A stretch of 64,000 nucleotides of DNA from Bedellia somnulentella (taxonomy: Eukaryota; Arthropoda; Insecta; Lepidoptera; Bedelliidae): NCBI GenBank assembly GCA_963576735.1, contig OY755191.1:10135608-10199607 (forward strand). The letters run 5' to 3'. A program made the position numbers and the translations under genes. Positions 24,380 through 36,300 of this stretch are shown here, piece after piece. The stretch's first letter is position 1, and every line of letters begins with the position of its first letter. The notes below the pieces were generated by a model. The model saw nothing but the letters and a program-made list of their open reading frames with translations. It did not search any database and was not told the DNA's origin.

Positions 24380-24790
24380 TCTTTTTCTATACCTATGCAG
24401 AGCTTAAAGCCCGTAAAAGCTCGTATATAAGTTTGCCACACGTCTTAAGGCTTTATATTGGCACTCCGAAATCATTCTAACGCTCTAAAGCCGCATAGCG
24501 GTCAGATATTGGAATAATTCAATCCAGTTTTGCGGCTCTTAGTGGATTCAAGTGCCATTGGCCGTATAGTGGCATTAATCTGTCGTAATATCATGCCAAA
24601 AGCCGCGTAAACTCATGAAGATATACATAATAAATGTCTAAAGCCGTACATTAGCACGACAGGATGCCAATTTACGGCAAGCATTTCAAAGGTCAACTGT
24701 GTGTTGTTTGAACGGCTAACAGCAAATCAACCAGATATACTTGGCTTATTTTAAGGCCTCAAGCCGTATTTGCATCCATTTTGATGCATT
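24380..24790. repeat. Left cluster of GCCGT-type motifs, unassigned
   Basis: GCCGT or ACGGC occurs at 24561, 24643, 24674, 24712 and 24763, with related AAAGCCGC and AAGCCCGTA words between. The spacing is irregular. There is no coding frame. Confidence 0.4.
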
Positions 24791-25630
24791 TGTCAACAAT
24801 TAGGCAGCCATGAGAAAGAAAATATTTGAGGTTATCTTATTATTTCTAAAAAATGGAGACAAGTGCGAGTTGATTCGCGTGAAGAAGGTTCCGTACGATG
24901 TTACCTATCATGTTTTTTTAAATCTGACTTGAATTTGTTTGTGCTAACTAAAAAAAGTATGAATGGTCCCTGATTGGAGAGGGATATTACTAAATATAAA
25001 GTTTCCATTAAGAAAAGAAAATAAAAGAAAATAGTTTTAACAGAAAAATAGTATGAAAAAAGGAATTCAACAACATATAAATCATAGGTATATATTTTTT
25101 AATACCTTTATAATATTCACATATCACATATTATTTGGAAAGCGAGGGTTTTTTTTCAACTTCAAGGATCTCCAAATTGTAATAATGGTGGCACCATTTC
25201 GTTAATATTTTATTATGCATAAAGATCAACCTTCTAATCTATTTCCTCTAAGAGAAATAATCCTTTGTGTTATGCTGGCACTTAAATTTAAACTCCTCAA
25301 ACAACTATAACTACTAATAATAAGCCAACAAAACTCGAATTACGAGTATGCTCGGAATGTACAATTATTTTATCATTTCACACATTTTTTCCTCAAAAAC
25401 TACCATAAATCGAAGGCGCGTGAAAATTTTCAATGGAAACTATACAGACATTCACAGTAAAAATCAAAGCGCAGTAATTTAAGCACAGAATTATAGTTAA
25501 ACTAATACTAACACTTTATAATTTATATTTTTATAAAATAAATATGGTTGTCAAGTCACTTCACTCTCACTGCCATCGTCGTTCATCCATTGACATAAAT
25601 GAATCACGTTTAATTGATAATATCACCTTT

Positions 25631-25985
25631 GCCGTGGCGTTAGAGATAATTTTGCAATGACACTGTAAAAATAGTTTCATGCCGTTGGCCGTATATTTGA
25701 CAGATACAATGCTATTGGCCCTTTGAATGACCATTATGAGTCTTTTCTAATGCCGTTGGCCCGTATTTTGACAACAGCAGTGCTTTTTTGCGGCCTTTGG
25801 CATGTTGTTTGAAGCAAAAAATGCTCTTTTACGGCCGTTCGCCTTTTCATCGTCCAATATAATGTTTTTTTACGGCCGTTAGCCGTAATTAACTCATGCA
25901 AATGCCAATGTACGTTCTTAAGCCGTAAAATTTGTGCCCAAATAAGCCGTATAGTAGCCGTATAGCCGTATATATGCCTTTTACA
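25631..25985. repeat. Right cluster of GCCGT-type motifs, unassigned
   Basis: GCCGT or its complement occurs thirteen times between 25631 and 25969, three of them in AAGCCGTATAGTAGCCGTAT and the adjoining bases. Two ACGGCCGT palindromes lie at 25831 and 25872. There is no coding frame. Confidence 0.5.
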
Positions 25986-26180
25986 CAACCAGTTCAAAAT
26001 GCTTAAAGGATACAGCAATGCCTTGATTTGGCTGATATGCGGCTTCGACGTGTTTCATTATTTGTAGGGATAGGTTTATATAATTAACATACAATTCCTT
26101 TTTACTCAAGTTTAAAATTTTGGGGAAAATATAATTAAAAATGTACTCGTAGAATATTGCAAAATTTTTATTATATTTTA

Positions 26181-26420
26181 CATACATACATACATACATA
26201 TACTCACGGCTATAAATCCCTAGAAGGGGTAGCCAGAGCTGAGAAATTAGAAATTCCTCAGCCACTTTTGGAAAGTTGAGTGGGGAAAAGATGGTGAGAT
26301 AAAGGATCTCCAACCGCATCGCCCAAAAATTCCTTAATAGCCCCAATACCGTTAGTCGCCTCTTACGTACACCCACCGGAAGAAATGGGGTAGTGCTATT
26401 CTAAGCCGACACTACACAGC
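26181..26420 (-). mobile_element. SINE-A
   Basis: Full-length reverse copy with a small deletion after GATGGTGAGATAAAGG. Confidence 0.85.
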
Positions 26421-26886
26421 ATTTATATTTATATTATATATATATTATATTTTATAGGTAAGTTTCAACAGAAAGCGGGATCCCGCTAATACAGGGATCC
26501 CCAGGATTAAATTTTCGTTGCGGAATGGCATTCTCACCCCAAGTTAAATTTTAAATATCAACATCTGCTTTTATAGCACGTCGAATGATATAATTCATAA
26601 GAATCTTCCTTTTACGGTTTTGGTAGATTACACAAAAGAAATAATTATTGAAATTTATACAAAAACTGATTATTTGCTCGACGGACATTGGATTAAGATC
26701 ATAATCCATCTTCTATCTAGCGTGTTTTGGTTTTTTAAGTCTTGGGTTCTCTAGTTAGTTTAAAGTACAGCCCTGTTTTTTCCCAATTGAAAAATAATGG
26801 AACTGGCACGCTAACAGTGTCTGCAAAACGTCCCCCTGACTACAAATCAATTCGTCGTGTTCAAGAGAGTTGATTCTTATAATTGG

Positions 26887-27245
26887 CTAGTGGATTGGCC
26901 CAGCTTCGCACGGGTAGCGTTGATTTTTAAATATCTGAGGTTTCTTCAATCACTGCTCAAGCGTTGTGAAATTGAGCGCAATATTTGGAATTTATAGCAA
27001 TCCTGAACAGTGTAGCTTTGTGATATTGAACGCTCTTATATGAACGGTTCAGTATCTCCGTTAATAAGCAAGTTTTCAGGGTAAGTTGAAGCGGAGATGC
27101 TTATTAAAAACGCTATGAAGTATTTATAACAATCTAAAAAAGAAAGCGTACCGCGATGTAGGATGCAACTACTAGCGCCATCTAGTAAGTATACTATAAT
27201 CTGCCCAGGAGAATGAAGAATAATTGTGCCAATTTTCCTGAACAT
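26887..27245 (-). mobile_element. Helitron, internally deleted copy
   Basis: The minus strand ends in CTACCCGTGCGAAGCTGGGC and CTAG at 26887-26890. The rest matches the 3' third of the family (TACTAGATGGCGCTAGTAGT) and then jumps to the middle (AAAATTGGCACAATTATTC). The base after CTAG is C rather than the usual T. Confidence 0.65.
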
Positions 27246-27464
27246 TTGAAAAGAACGCTTTGGCAGAATCTGTTTATTATTATTTTCAGATTAAATTTCT
27301 TTCACCACTTGCACATGTTGAGCTAAAACTAATATTCTTCCTTTTATTGTCGTTTGTAGTTGGAAAGTGATGTCGTGTGTTATTGCTTGGAATCCAGTTT
27401 TTATAATTAATTTGGCCATATTTAACTGAATAAAAGATGTTATTAAAGGAAAGAAAAATTTCGA

Positions 27465-27723
27465 CGTCCGAATTAGTTAAAATTCGGAGGTAGGAAACGC
27501 AAACACTACTTGAACGTGTAAAAAAGAAACAAAGGATAGAGAAATTTCGCGCTGGATGCCAACTGACACTGTAGCTCAGTTGGCAGAGCGACGGGGGCGT
27601 ATACCCGAAGGTCGCGGGTTCGAACCCCGCCAGCGTCGAAATTTTTCTTTCCTTTAATAACATCTTTTATTTATGAGTAATAATCCCCACATGAGGAATT
27701 CATGTCAAAAAACATTAAATTAT
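27465..27723 (+). mobile_element. SINE-D, tRNA-headed, first copy of a tandem pair
   Basis: The centre has a tRNA-like promoter: TAGCTCAGTTGGCAGAGCG (A box) and GGTTCGAACCCCGCCAGC (a perfect B box). Downstream come TTTTCTTTCCTTTAATAACA and TAATCCCCACATGAGGA. The 259 bp are identical to 27780-28038 as far as I can read. The spurious protein AGFEPATFG seen in such regions is the reverse translation of this head. Confidence 0.8.
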
Positions 27724-27779
27724 GTGATAGTTAGGCGTTTCCAACATTTGCATTCTATCTGAAAAGGTAGACAAGTGGC

Positions 27780-28038
27780 CGTCCGAATTAGTTAAAATTC
27801 GGAGGTAGGAAACGCAAACACTACTTGAACGTGTAAAAAAGAAACAAAGGATAGAGAAATTTCGCGCTGGATGCCAACTGACACTGTAGCTCAGTTGGCA
27901 GAGCGACGGGGGCGTATACCCGAAGGTCGCGGGTTCGAACCCCGCCAGCGTCGAAATTTTTCTTTCCTTTAATAACATCTTTTATTTATGAGTAATAATC
28001 CCCACATGAGGAATTCATGTCAAAAAACATTAAATTAT
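27780..28038 (+). mobile_element. SINE-D, tRNA-headed, second copy of a tandem pair
   Basis: Identical direct repeat of 27465-27723 at an offset of 315 bp, with 56 bp between the copies. Identity includes 100 bp upstream of the tRNA-like head, so the duplication copied a segment rather than inserting twice. Confidence 0.8.
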
Positions 28039-28039
28039 A

Positions 28040-29450
28040 TTTAACTGAAAATACATAAAAACAGTTCATTACTTACAACAATACAGTCATAAATTATCAT
28101 CTGCAATATTTATAACATGTATTATTCGATTACATTTATTTATTTCTGTACTTACTTCTCGTGAAGTCAGCGATGAGAAAGTCCGTGTATACTATCTGTA
28201 ATTTATTTATTGTCACTCTAGACGGGTAATACAAAACATCAGCGTTATTATCGACGCTATAGATTTACATGATCAAAATATATATAAATTACGATACTTT
28301 CTTGAAATTATGTGTTTGTTTACAGCCGCCCATTTGACATTTCAATGTCCGTCCGCCATAATTGTGAACGCTAGTTGGCGCTGCCGTCGCGCACCCAGCG
28401 AATATATACCTTATATATATTGGATTTGTTAAGCTGAAGGTTTTCCAGAAAAAAAAGTGAAACACAATATTGTATAACAAACATTTAATCTAAAACAGTC
28501 ACTCATTTATAATAACAATCATTCATTAATAAAATTAAGTAGCAAGAATACGACACTTAATTACTATATCCTTCTTTTTACAATAAGTTTTCCTTATAAA
28601 TATATTTTTAAACACAGTAGACTTGATTTAAATATTTTTGTTCATGAAAACTTCATGTGGGGATTATTACTAATAAATAAAGGTCCCCGCCTGTGTCGAA
28701 ATTTTTCTTTCCTTTATTTATTCTTTATTTAACAGTAGACTTGGCCAATAAAACTCTTCAAGTTTGTTTGATCTTCTGGTACCTACTTCACTTCAGACGA
28801 ATTCTCTTACACATCTTTCAGTCTATATTAATTACTAGGCTTAATTATTAATAGGCTTCGTTTTCCCCAAAATAATCACACTTTCATTGGTTATGGTAGA
28901 AGTGTTCAATAGGAAAGCATATTATAAAAGCTTTATATTCGTAATCATAACATTAAATTTGCCAAATAATATTATACACTATACATATTATTTCATGATC
29001 TCATTCATTTCTCATTTCATGATTTCATCTTTACAAAAAAATAAGGGATAATGCATATTATATATAATATATATCCCTTATTTTTTTGATTCCCTTATTT
29101 AAAGATACAATGCACATTTTATTATGACGCATTTAATATTTATTCATTGTAAATTTGATACAATTTAGTCATTTCCTGTCTCTATGGTTACTTTACTTCT
29201 TCTACCAAAGTTTTCTATGCAAAAACGAGGCGAAGAATATCCTACTTCTTTACAATAAAATTATAATGTAGAGTATTTTAATTAAATATTTTATTGTTAC
29301 TTATTCTAATAGGGAGTCACAGTAATGCATAGATAAACTAACGGAAATTGGCCCATTAAATAATTATTCTTATCAAGTCTCATTTACATTTTCATCCTAA
29401 ATACTTTGAGCGCTTCACAAGTTTATTTGTGTACAAGTTTCATTACCATT
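28040..29450. other. Intergenic, no gene seen
   Basis: AT-rich. A SINE-D-like scrap lies at about 28645-28720, and an imperfect palindrome of AAAAATAAGGGAT/ATCCCTTATTTTT spans about 29035-29090. Confidence 0.35.
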
Positions 29451-29454
29451 GAGC

Positions 29455-29740
29455 AACCATGATAGCTAAATGGGTAGAACACCGGTTATCGTGCGAACGA
29501 CTAGGGTTCAAATCCCAAGACGGGCCTACACCAATTTGTCTTTTCTAAAAACATAATTGTGGTTGATTTATCATGGTTGTTAACGGTGAGGGAAAACATC
29601 GTGAGGAAACCCACATGGCTGAGTTGTACTTAGTCATGTGACAGTGTATTCGTACAAATCGGCGATAGGCCTGCCCCCTAATCACGTGAGTACACTGTCT
29701 AAGCAAAACGTGGGTACTCTGAACACCAGGTGACGAAATC
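29455..29740 (+). mobile_element. SINE-C, 3' end missing
   Basis: It begins CATGATAGCTAAATGGGTAG, keeps GTTCAAATCCCAAGACGG and the GAGGGAAAACATCGTGAGGA body, and stops after CACCAGGTGACG without hairpin or tail. Confidence 0.75.
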
Positions 29741-30355
29741 ACGTGATTGACGAACTTCTGCTTGTCTGTTTGAAAAATCGGTTGTCTCCGGTTTTCATAT
29801 ATCCATTATGGTACTGTGTATAACAAAAAGTGAGTCTATAAGTCGCTTTGTCTTAAGTAATCATAATCATACTACACATATGTTATATTGTATCAACATC
29901 AGTTGACTTTCGTCATTAATAAATAAATCAATTACATTGAAATGCACATCAATTTTAGTAGTGTTAGAATCACTGCGCTCAGTTACTGAAAGCAGATTAA
30001 TAAGATATTTACAATTGTAAACAAAATGCCTATAATTGCATGGAAAAACACGCAACTTTATTCAAACGCTTAACACAAAAGATAGTGATAGTTTTTTGTA
30101 TCAAATTTAACGGTCATTCTGCTCACCTAAACTGAAATATGTTTGAAACCGGTATAGGATTAATTGACATAACTGCCGGTTGGCGTAACCGAAACCGTGT
30201 TTAGCTCAGGTCGGAGGTCAGTTATTTTAACTGTATATTCGTGTATAAATAAAATATACTTATTATTATTATAGCCACCTTTAAACATTTAGGCTTTGGC
30301 TTCTCCTTAGGCTATTTTTCACAATAACATGAACAACATAACATAAATTAAGTAC

Positions 30356-33300
30356 TTACGTAACAATAGAAGACTTTTTGACAATAAAGTAAGAAGTAAG
30401 ATTAATAATAACTGAAGTAGCGACTAGAATTACACTAGTTATTGCTAATGTTAATGGAAATTTACTATTGTGCAACAGACATTCACCGTTTTCAATCCAC
30501 GCACATCGCCACACTGGAACGAGAAAATAAAAGCTTAAGAGCTTATTCCATTTGTCTGAATGAAGACGTCTGAAAGCCACAGAATCTGAATTCAGACTAG
30601 AGGAATAACGTTCAGAACGCTAGGCTTCTGAAAAGAAGACAAATTTGTGTAGTGGAATAACAAGCGTCTGCGGCAGTAACTTCGAAGGACGTCTGAATTC
30701 AGAAACGACAAAGTGTAATGGAATAAACTCTTTATAGTATTACGAACCGCATCAAATTTATCAACTGCTTGAACTTAACTTGAATGCTGTGTAGTGTCGG
30801 CTTAGAATAACACTACCCCATTTCTGCCGGTGGGTGTACGTAACGTATGAGGCGACTAGCGGTATTGGGGCTTTTAAGGGATTTTTGGGCGATGCGGTTG
30901 GAGACCCATACCAACAACCTTTATTTTGCCATCCTTTCCCCACTCAACTTTCCAAAAGTGGCTGAGGAATTTCTAGTTCCTTAGCTCTGGCTATCCCTTC
31001 TAGGGATTTATAGCCGTGAGTATATGTATGTGTTGAACTTAACATAAAATTTATAATTTATACAAACTAGAATTTTCTTGTCCTTTAATATACGGACATA
31101 TTATACACAGATCAAGTTAGCCTCATACTAAGTGAAATTTGAACTATGGGATGGATACTAAATCAACGATATATTTAATATTAAATAATATGTACATATA
31201 AATAACATCCGAGACTAAGAAACAAATATTAAACTTATCACATAAATGTTGCTCTCAGCGAGGATCGAACCCGCACCGAACCGAGAAGCTAGTCACCTAT
31301 CCACTCGGCCAAGGACTTCGTCTGCAAGCAACTTAATAATATTTAAATGCTATAATTATATATTATTTACAAAATTGAATCCTCCTTCCCATTCAGTCAT
31401 AACTTCAAAAGATTACCACCTACCACTTATCAAATGAAACAGAAGATGGCCGCCTACGAACGCCAGCAAAGCCACTACAGACAAAGTGACTCCCATCGCA
31501 GTAGATATATCTCGAAGTTGCACTGACCGTATTATGATGGTTCCGTGCATCGTGAGGGCGATACCTGAGGAAAACGTTGTTTCAGTTTTAATTTTACATA
31601 CATACATACTCACGGCTATAATTCCCTAGAAGGGGTAGCCAGAGCTAAGGAATTATAAATTCCTCAGCCACTTTTGGAATTTGAATGGGGAAAAGATGGT
31701 AAAATAAAGGTTTTTGGTGATGGGTCTCCAACCGCATCGCCCAAGAATCCAATAAAAAGCCCGAATACCCTTAGTCGCCTCTTACGACACCCGTGGGTAG
31801 AAAGGGGTAGCGTCATTCTAAGCCGGCACTACACGGCACAACTAATAATTTATTAACTTTAACATATTACATACATACAAACATATATTCTAAGATGGGG
31901 TAGCCAGAGCTGCAGAGCTAGAAACTCCCCAGCCACATTTGGAAGTTGATAGGGGACAAGATGGTAGAAATAAAGTATCGTTGGTGATTGGTCTCCAACC
32001 GCATCACCCAAAAACAACTTAAAGAAAGCCCCATACCCTCAGTCGCCTCTTAGGACACCCGTGGGTAGAAAGGGGTGACATTCTAAGCTGGCACTTAACG
32101 TATTATATGGGAAAAATGGTGTAAGTTTATGTATGTCCTATACCTGTGTAGGTGTGAAGTCTCTGCTTAAAATTCTTGCATTACATACATACATATACTC
32201 ACGGCTATAAATCCCTAGATGGGGTAGCCAGAGCTAAGGAATTAAAAATTCAGTCAGCCACTTTTGGTAAGTGAAATGGGGAAAAGACGGTAAAATAAAG
32301 GTTGTTGGTGATGGGTCTCCAACCTCATCGCCCAAAAATCCCTTAAAAGCCCCAATACCGTTAGTCGCCTATTACGTACACCCACTGGAAGAAATGGGGT
32401 AGCGATTATTGTAACATACTAATATACTCATAATAATAATTACAATTGGGATAAGCAAAGAGTACCGAAGTACTATCCTAGCAATTCATTAATCCCGTCA
32501 AGTACTTTCTTATTCTCCACTTTTCGGAACTAACATCCATATAAGCCATTCGAACGTTAACAATATATTACCAGCACAAGCCATCAAGACAGCAAATAGC
32601 ATCTGGTGTAAATCGTATGCATCAGAACATTTGCCAGGATTGCAGATTCCTTCCACCATAACGCTATTTGGAGAGAGACAGGAGCATTGCTGCAGTATGC
32701 TGAAATGATAAAATGCATTGTTGCTATTTTAATATAATTATGTTGTCGACAGGTTATCTTGATTTATTCTATAGTCTACTATTACATTTATCCATCTTCT
32801 TCTTTCATGTATGACCGTGTAGTGTCGGCTTAGAATAACACTACCCTATTTCTACCCGTGGGTGATCGTAAGAGGCGACTTAGGGTATAGGGGCTTTTTA
32901 AGTGCTTTTTGGGCGATGTGGTTGGAGACCCGTCACCAAAAACATTTATTATTACCATCTTTTCTCCCATCAACTTCTAAAAGTGGCTGAGGAATTTCTC
33001 ATTCCAAAGCTCTGACTACCCAGTTAAGGGATTTATAGCCGTGAGTATATGTATGTATGATCTTTCATGAGATGAATGCTACAAGACCTTAGCACAGCAA
33101 GTCTTGAGGTTGGACTGTCGATGAATCGTTCAAAGACTCAGTGCATGACTAACAGCACGAAACGTAGGGTCGAGGTAGATGGGCAGGAGATACAGTACGT
33201 CGACGAGTACATTTACTTGGGCCAGATAGTCTCCTTCGAAAACAGGCAGGACAAAGAGATCGATCGTCGCATCGACAACGCCTGGAAGAGCTACTGGTCC

Positions 33301-36300
33301 ATGAAAGAGCTAATGAAGGGAAAGCTTCCGCTAACCCTGAAGCGAAAACTCGTCGACATGTGTATCCTGCCTATCCTAACCTACGGTGCTCAAACCTGGT
33401 CTTTGACCGAACTTCAAAAGACTAGACTCAAGATCTGCCAAAGGGCAATGGAGCGCAGCATCCTTGGCGTAAGGAGGATCGACCGAATATTTACAGCCAA
33501 ATTAAAGTGGAATTGGGCTGGCCACCTACGCCGCATGGGCCCAGATAGGTGGGCCAAAGTCGTTACTGATTGGGTCCCCAATGATGGCCGGCGAAAACGT
33601 GGCAGACCAAGGCGCAGATGGCGGGACGATCTCGACAAATTTATGCCCGAATGGTCGGAGGCGGCCAAGAACAGGAATGAGTGGCGCGAAAAGGGGGAGG
33701 CCTTTGCCCAGCAGTGGGACACGATGGAGGCTACATAAGTATAAGTAGATCTTTCATATAAAGATTTCGTTGTTTGTCCATAATGAATAGGCTCCAAAAC
33801 CAATTAGCCGATTAAAAAATACTACGTCAATAAACATCTTAAACCTTCAGAATTAAAATAGGCTTTCTATCTTCTCCCAAAATTTTATAAAGGGCGAGTT
33901 TATATTGAAGAAACATTCTATATTAAAAAATTACTACCCGTGAGAAGCTATGACGGGCCACTAGTAGTTATTAAGATTGTGATAAAGGATGTGCATTTTT
34001 GTTACCAATACCTCGAACCATTCAAATCCTTGCGAAAACTGCAACCCGCGTGACAAGGAGAGATATATGTCGCCATGTTAGTGACGTCACACACAGGGGC
34101 GAACTCGGGATAGCAACCACTGGAAAGTTTAACACAAATGTAATTAATTATAAATTTGCATAAATGAAATCTTTTATAATCAAAAGAAGGCCGTCCTACA
34201 TATTGGAGACCCTTGGTAGCTATAAACCACAAAAGTAACTTGAGATGTCCGTGTCTTATACAAAGCCATAGGTTAAGTATCATCATTTATCAAGTTTTTA
34301 AGAGGCACCCACCCTTAAGTTTCATATGTATGTACAGACTTCAAAATGGGCGACAAGTCTTCTCTATCACATAAATAAATGTTCCAAGCAATGGAGGGTA
34401 CAAAAAAACCAAGAAGATCTGGAACAACTACCATGTCTTTTTTAAGCATAAATGATTTAACGTAAAAGAATTTTCGATGCGCAAAAACAAAAGAGATTCT
34501 TAAACAATTGTTTTCAAAAATAAGTACGTTTCAACTAAGAGCTCTATAGTAAACCAACTTACCCGCATCGCATGCTACAAACAGGCTTATTATAATCATA
34601 TTCATCCAATCCCACCATCGTCCTGTCACACGACAACAATGCCATCACCAACATCATAATTATCGCAACTATTGGCGCTGTAACGGTTTTCTTTATCGCC
34701 GACATTTTGTTGAATTGCTTGCGTAATGGCTTCTTGAAACCACCACCTACTATCTAGAACAATATAGTCGTTTAAAGTATAATTTGGAATTATACACACA
34801 GACATACATATACTCACGGTTATAAACCCCAAAAAGAGATATCCAGATCTTTAGAGCTAAAAACTCCTCAGCCACATTTGGAAGTTGATAGGGGACAAGA
34901 CGGTAGAAATAAAGTATCGTTGGTGATGGGTCTCTAAACCGCATCGCTCAATCATAAAACATGATATTAATTAGACATAGCTGTGTAGTGCAAGAATAGC
35001 ACTACCTTATTTCTCCGCGAGGGTGTTCGTTAGAGGTGAACTTTAATTTTTTACACACTTATGTTAGCTTTACCTGTATGTATGTATGTATGTAACCGAC
35101 TACTTTAAACTCGATTTTGACCCACTTTAAACGGACCTATTTAATTTAAAATTTGTACACTTATCGAGAATCAAGGACAATATAATAATTTCATAGGTTC
35201 ATCCCATTATCTTGATTAGGTATTGAATGATTCAGTACTAAATAGATAAAAGTTAGTTTTTTAGTTTTTATATTTAAACTATATTTTATTATACAATGTT
35301 TTGCTGACTCAACTTCCAAAAAAGTATTTTATATTCTGAAGCTCTAGCTACCCTCTAGGCATTTATAGCCGTGAGTATATATATACATACATATGTATGT
35401 ATGTATTATATATAAAATGATATGCTGTGTAGTGTTAGAATATCACTAACCCATTTCATCACACAGAAGTGGTACGACGCGAGTAACGGTGTTGAGGTTT
35501 TAAGTAATTGCTTGTGGCTGTAGACTTATCACAAACCATATTTTATTTTATAATCTATCCCCACTCGACTACCAAAAGTTAATAAGAAATTTCCAATTCT
35601 TAAAATACGTATTAGTATCTATGTTCATAAATGTGTAGGTTGCCGTTCCCGGCTAGTATGTCACTACCCCTTTCTACTCACGGGAGTTGTAAGAAGCAAC
35701 AAACGGTATGGAGCTTTTTTAAGTGGTTTTTGGGCAGTGCGATTGGAGACCCATCATCAACAATACCTTATTTATATCATCTTCTGCCCTATCACCTTCC
35801 AAATGTGGCTGAGAAGTTTTTAACTCTGAAGCTCTTGCTACCCTTTTTTGGGATTTAACCGTGAGTGTATTACGTATCTATGTGTAAATTTATAGGTAAT
35901 TAATGTTGATTTATTTGTGGGAGTAGAAAAATAGATTATTAAAAAACCAATAGCTCACCAAAATCACGAGAAACAGGCCAAGAAGTCTCTGTTGGTCGGC
36001 AAAATTGATAGTGAAATTCACGTTTTTAGTCACATGGTACTTGGCCCGGGCTAAGGAACTGCTGTATAGACCGAAACCCCAGATAGCTGCGGCGAATATC
36101 CCAGCTGATACAGCATGGGTCATTGCATTTATATTGCTTAAAACTCGGTACATCGTTGGGAAGAAACCTGGAAAAATACTTTTTAATGTAAACGAATTTT
36201 TCTGATGTATAAAATAATAAAAAAAAAACCAGATCAGAAGTTGCAGTTTATTATGTTACGGATGAGTGACACTTCCTAACGATCAGGGTACTTCAAAAAT

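Noticed and set aside
24380..25985. A CRISPR-like or regular satellite array
   Set aside because: The motif is only about 5-8 bases, spacing is irregular and both orientations occur; the context is an animal genome.
25981..26376. Open frames ending in REYMYVC and similar, here and at 34750, 44318, 45513, 46359 and 57801
   Set aside because: All fall inside SINE-A copies and translate the shared TATAGCCGTGAGTATATGTATG end; no protein is implied.
27566..27641. A tRNA gene
   Set aside because: A and B boxes are perfect, but the acceptor stem has a mismatch, the anticodon stem is poor, and the unit belongs to SINE-D.
27286..27978. Open frames with AGFEPATFG on the minus strand
   Set aside because: They are reverse translations of the tRNA-like SINE-D head, a well-known artefact, and are identical in the two repeat copies.
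28289..28480. A last coding exon of the transporter
   Set aside because: No acceptor in the right phase and no similarity to OATP tails could be shown.
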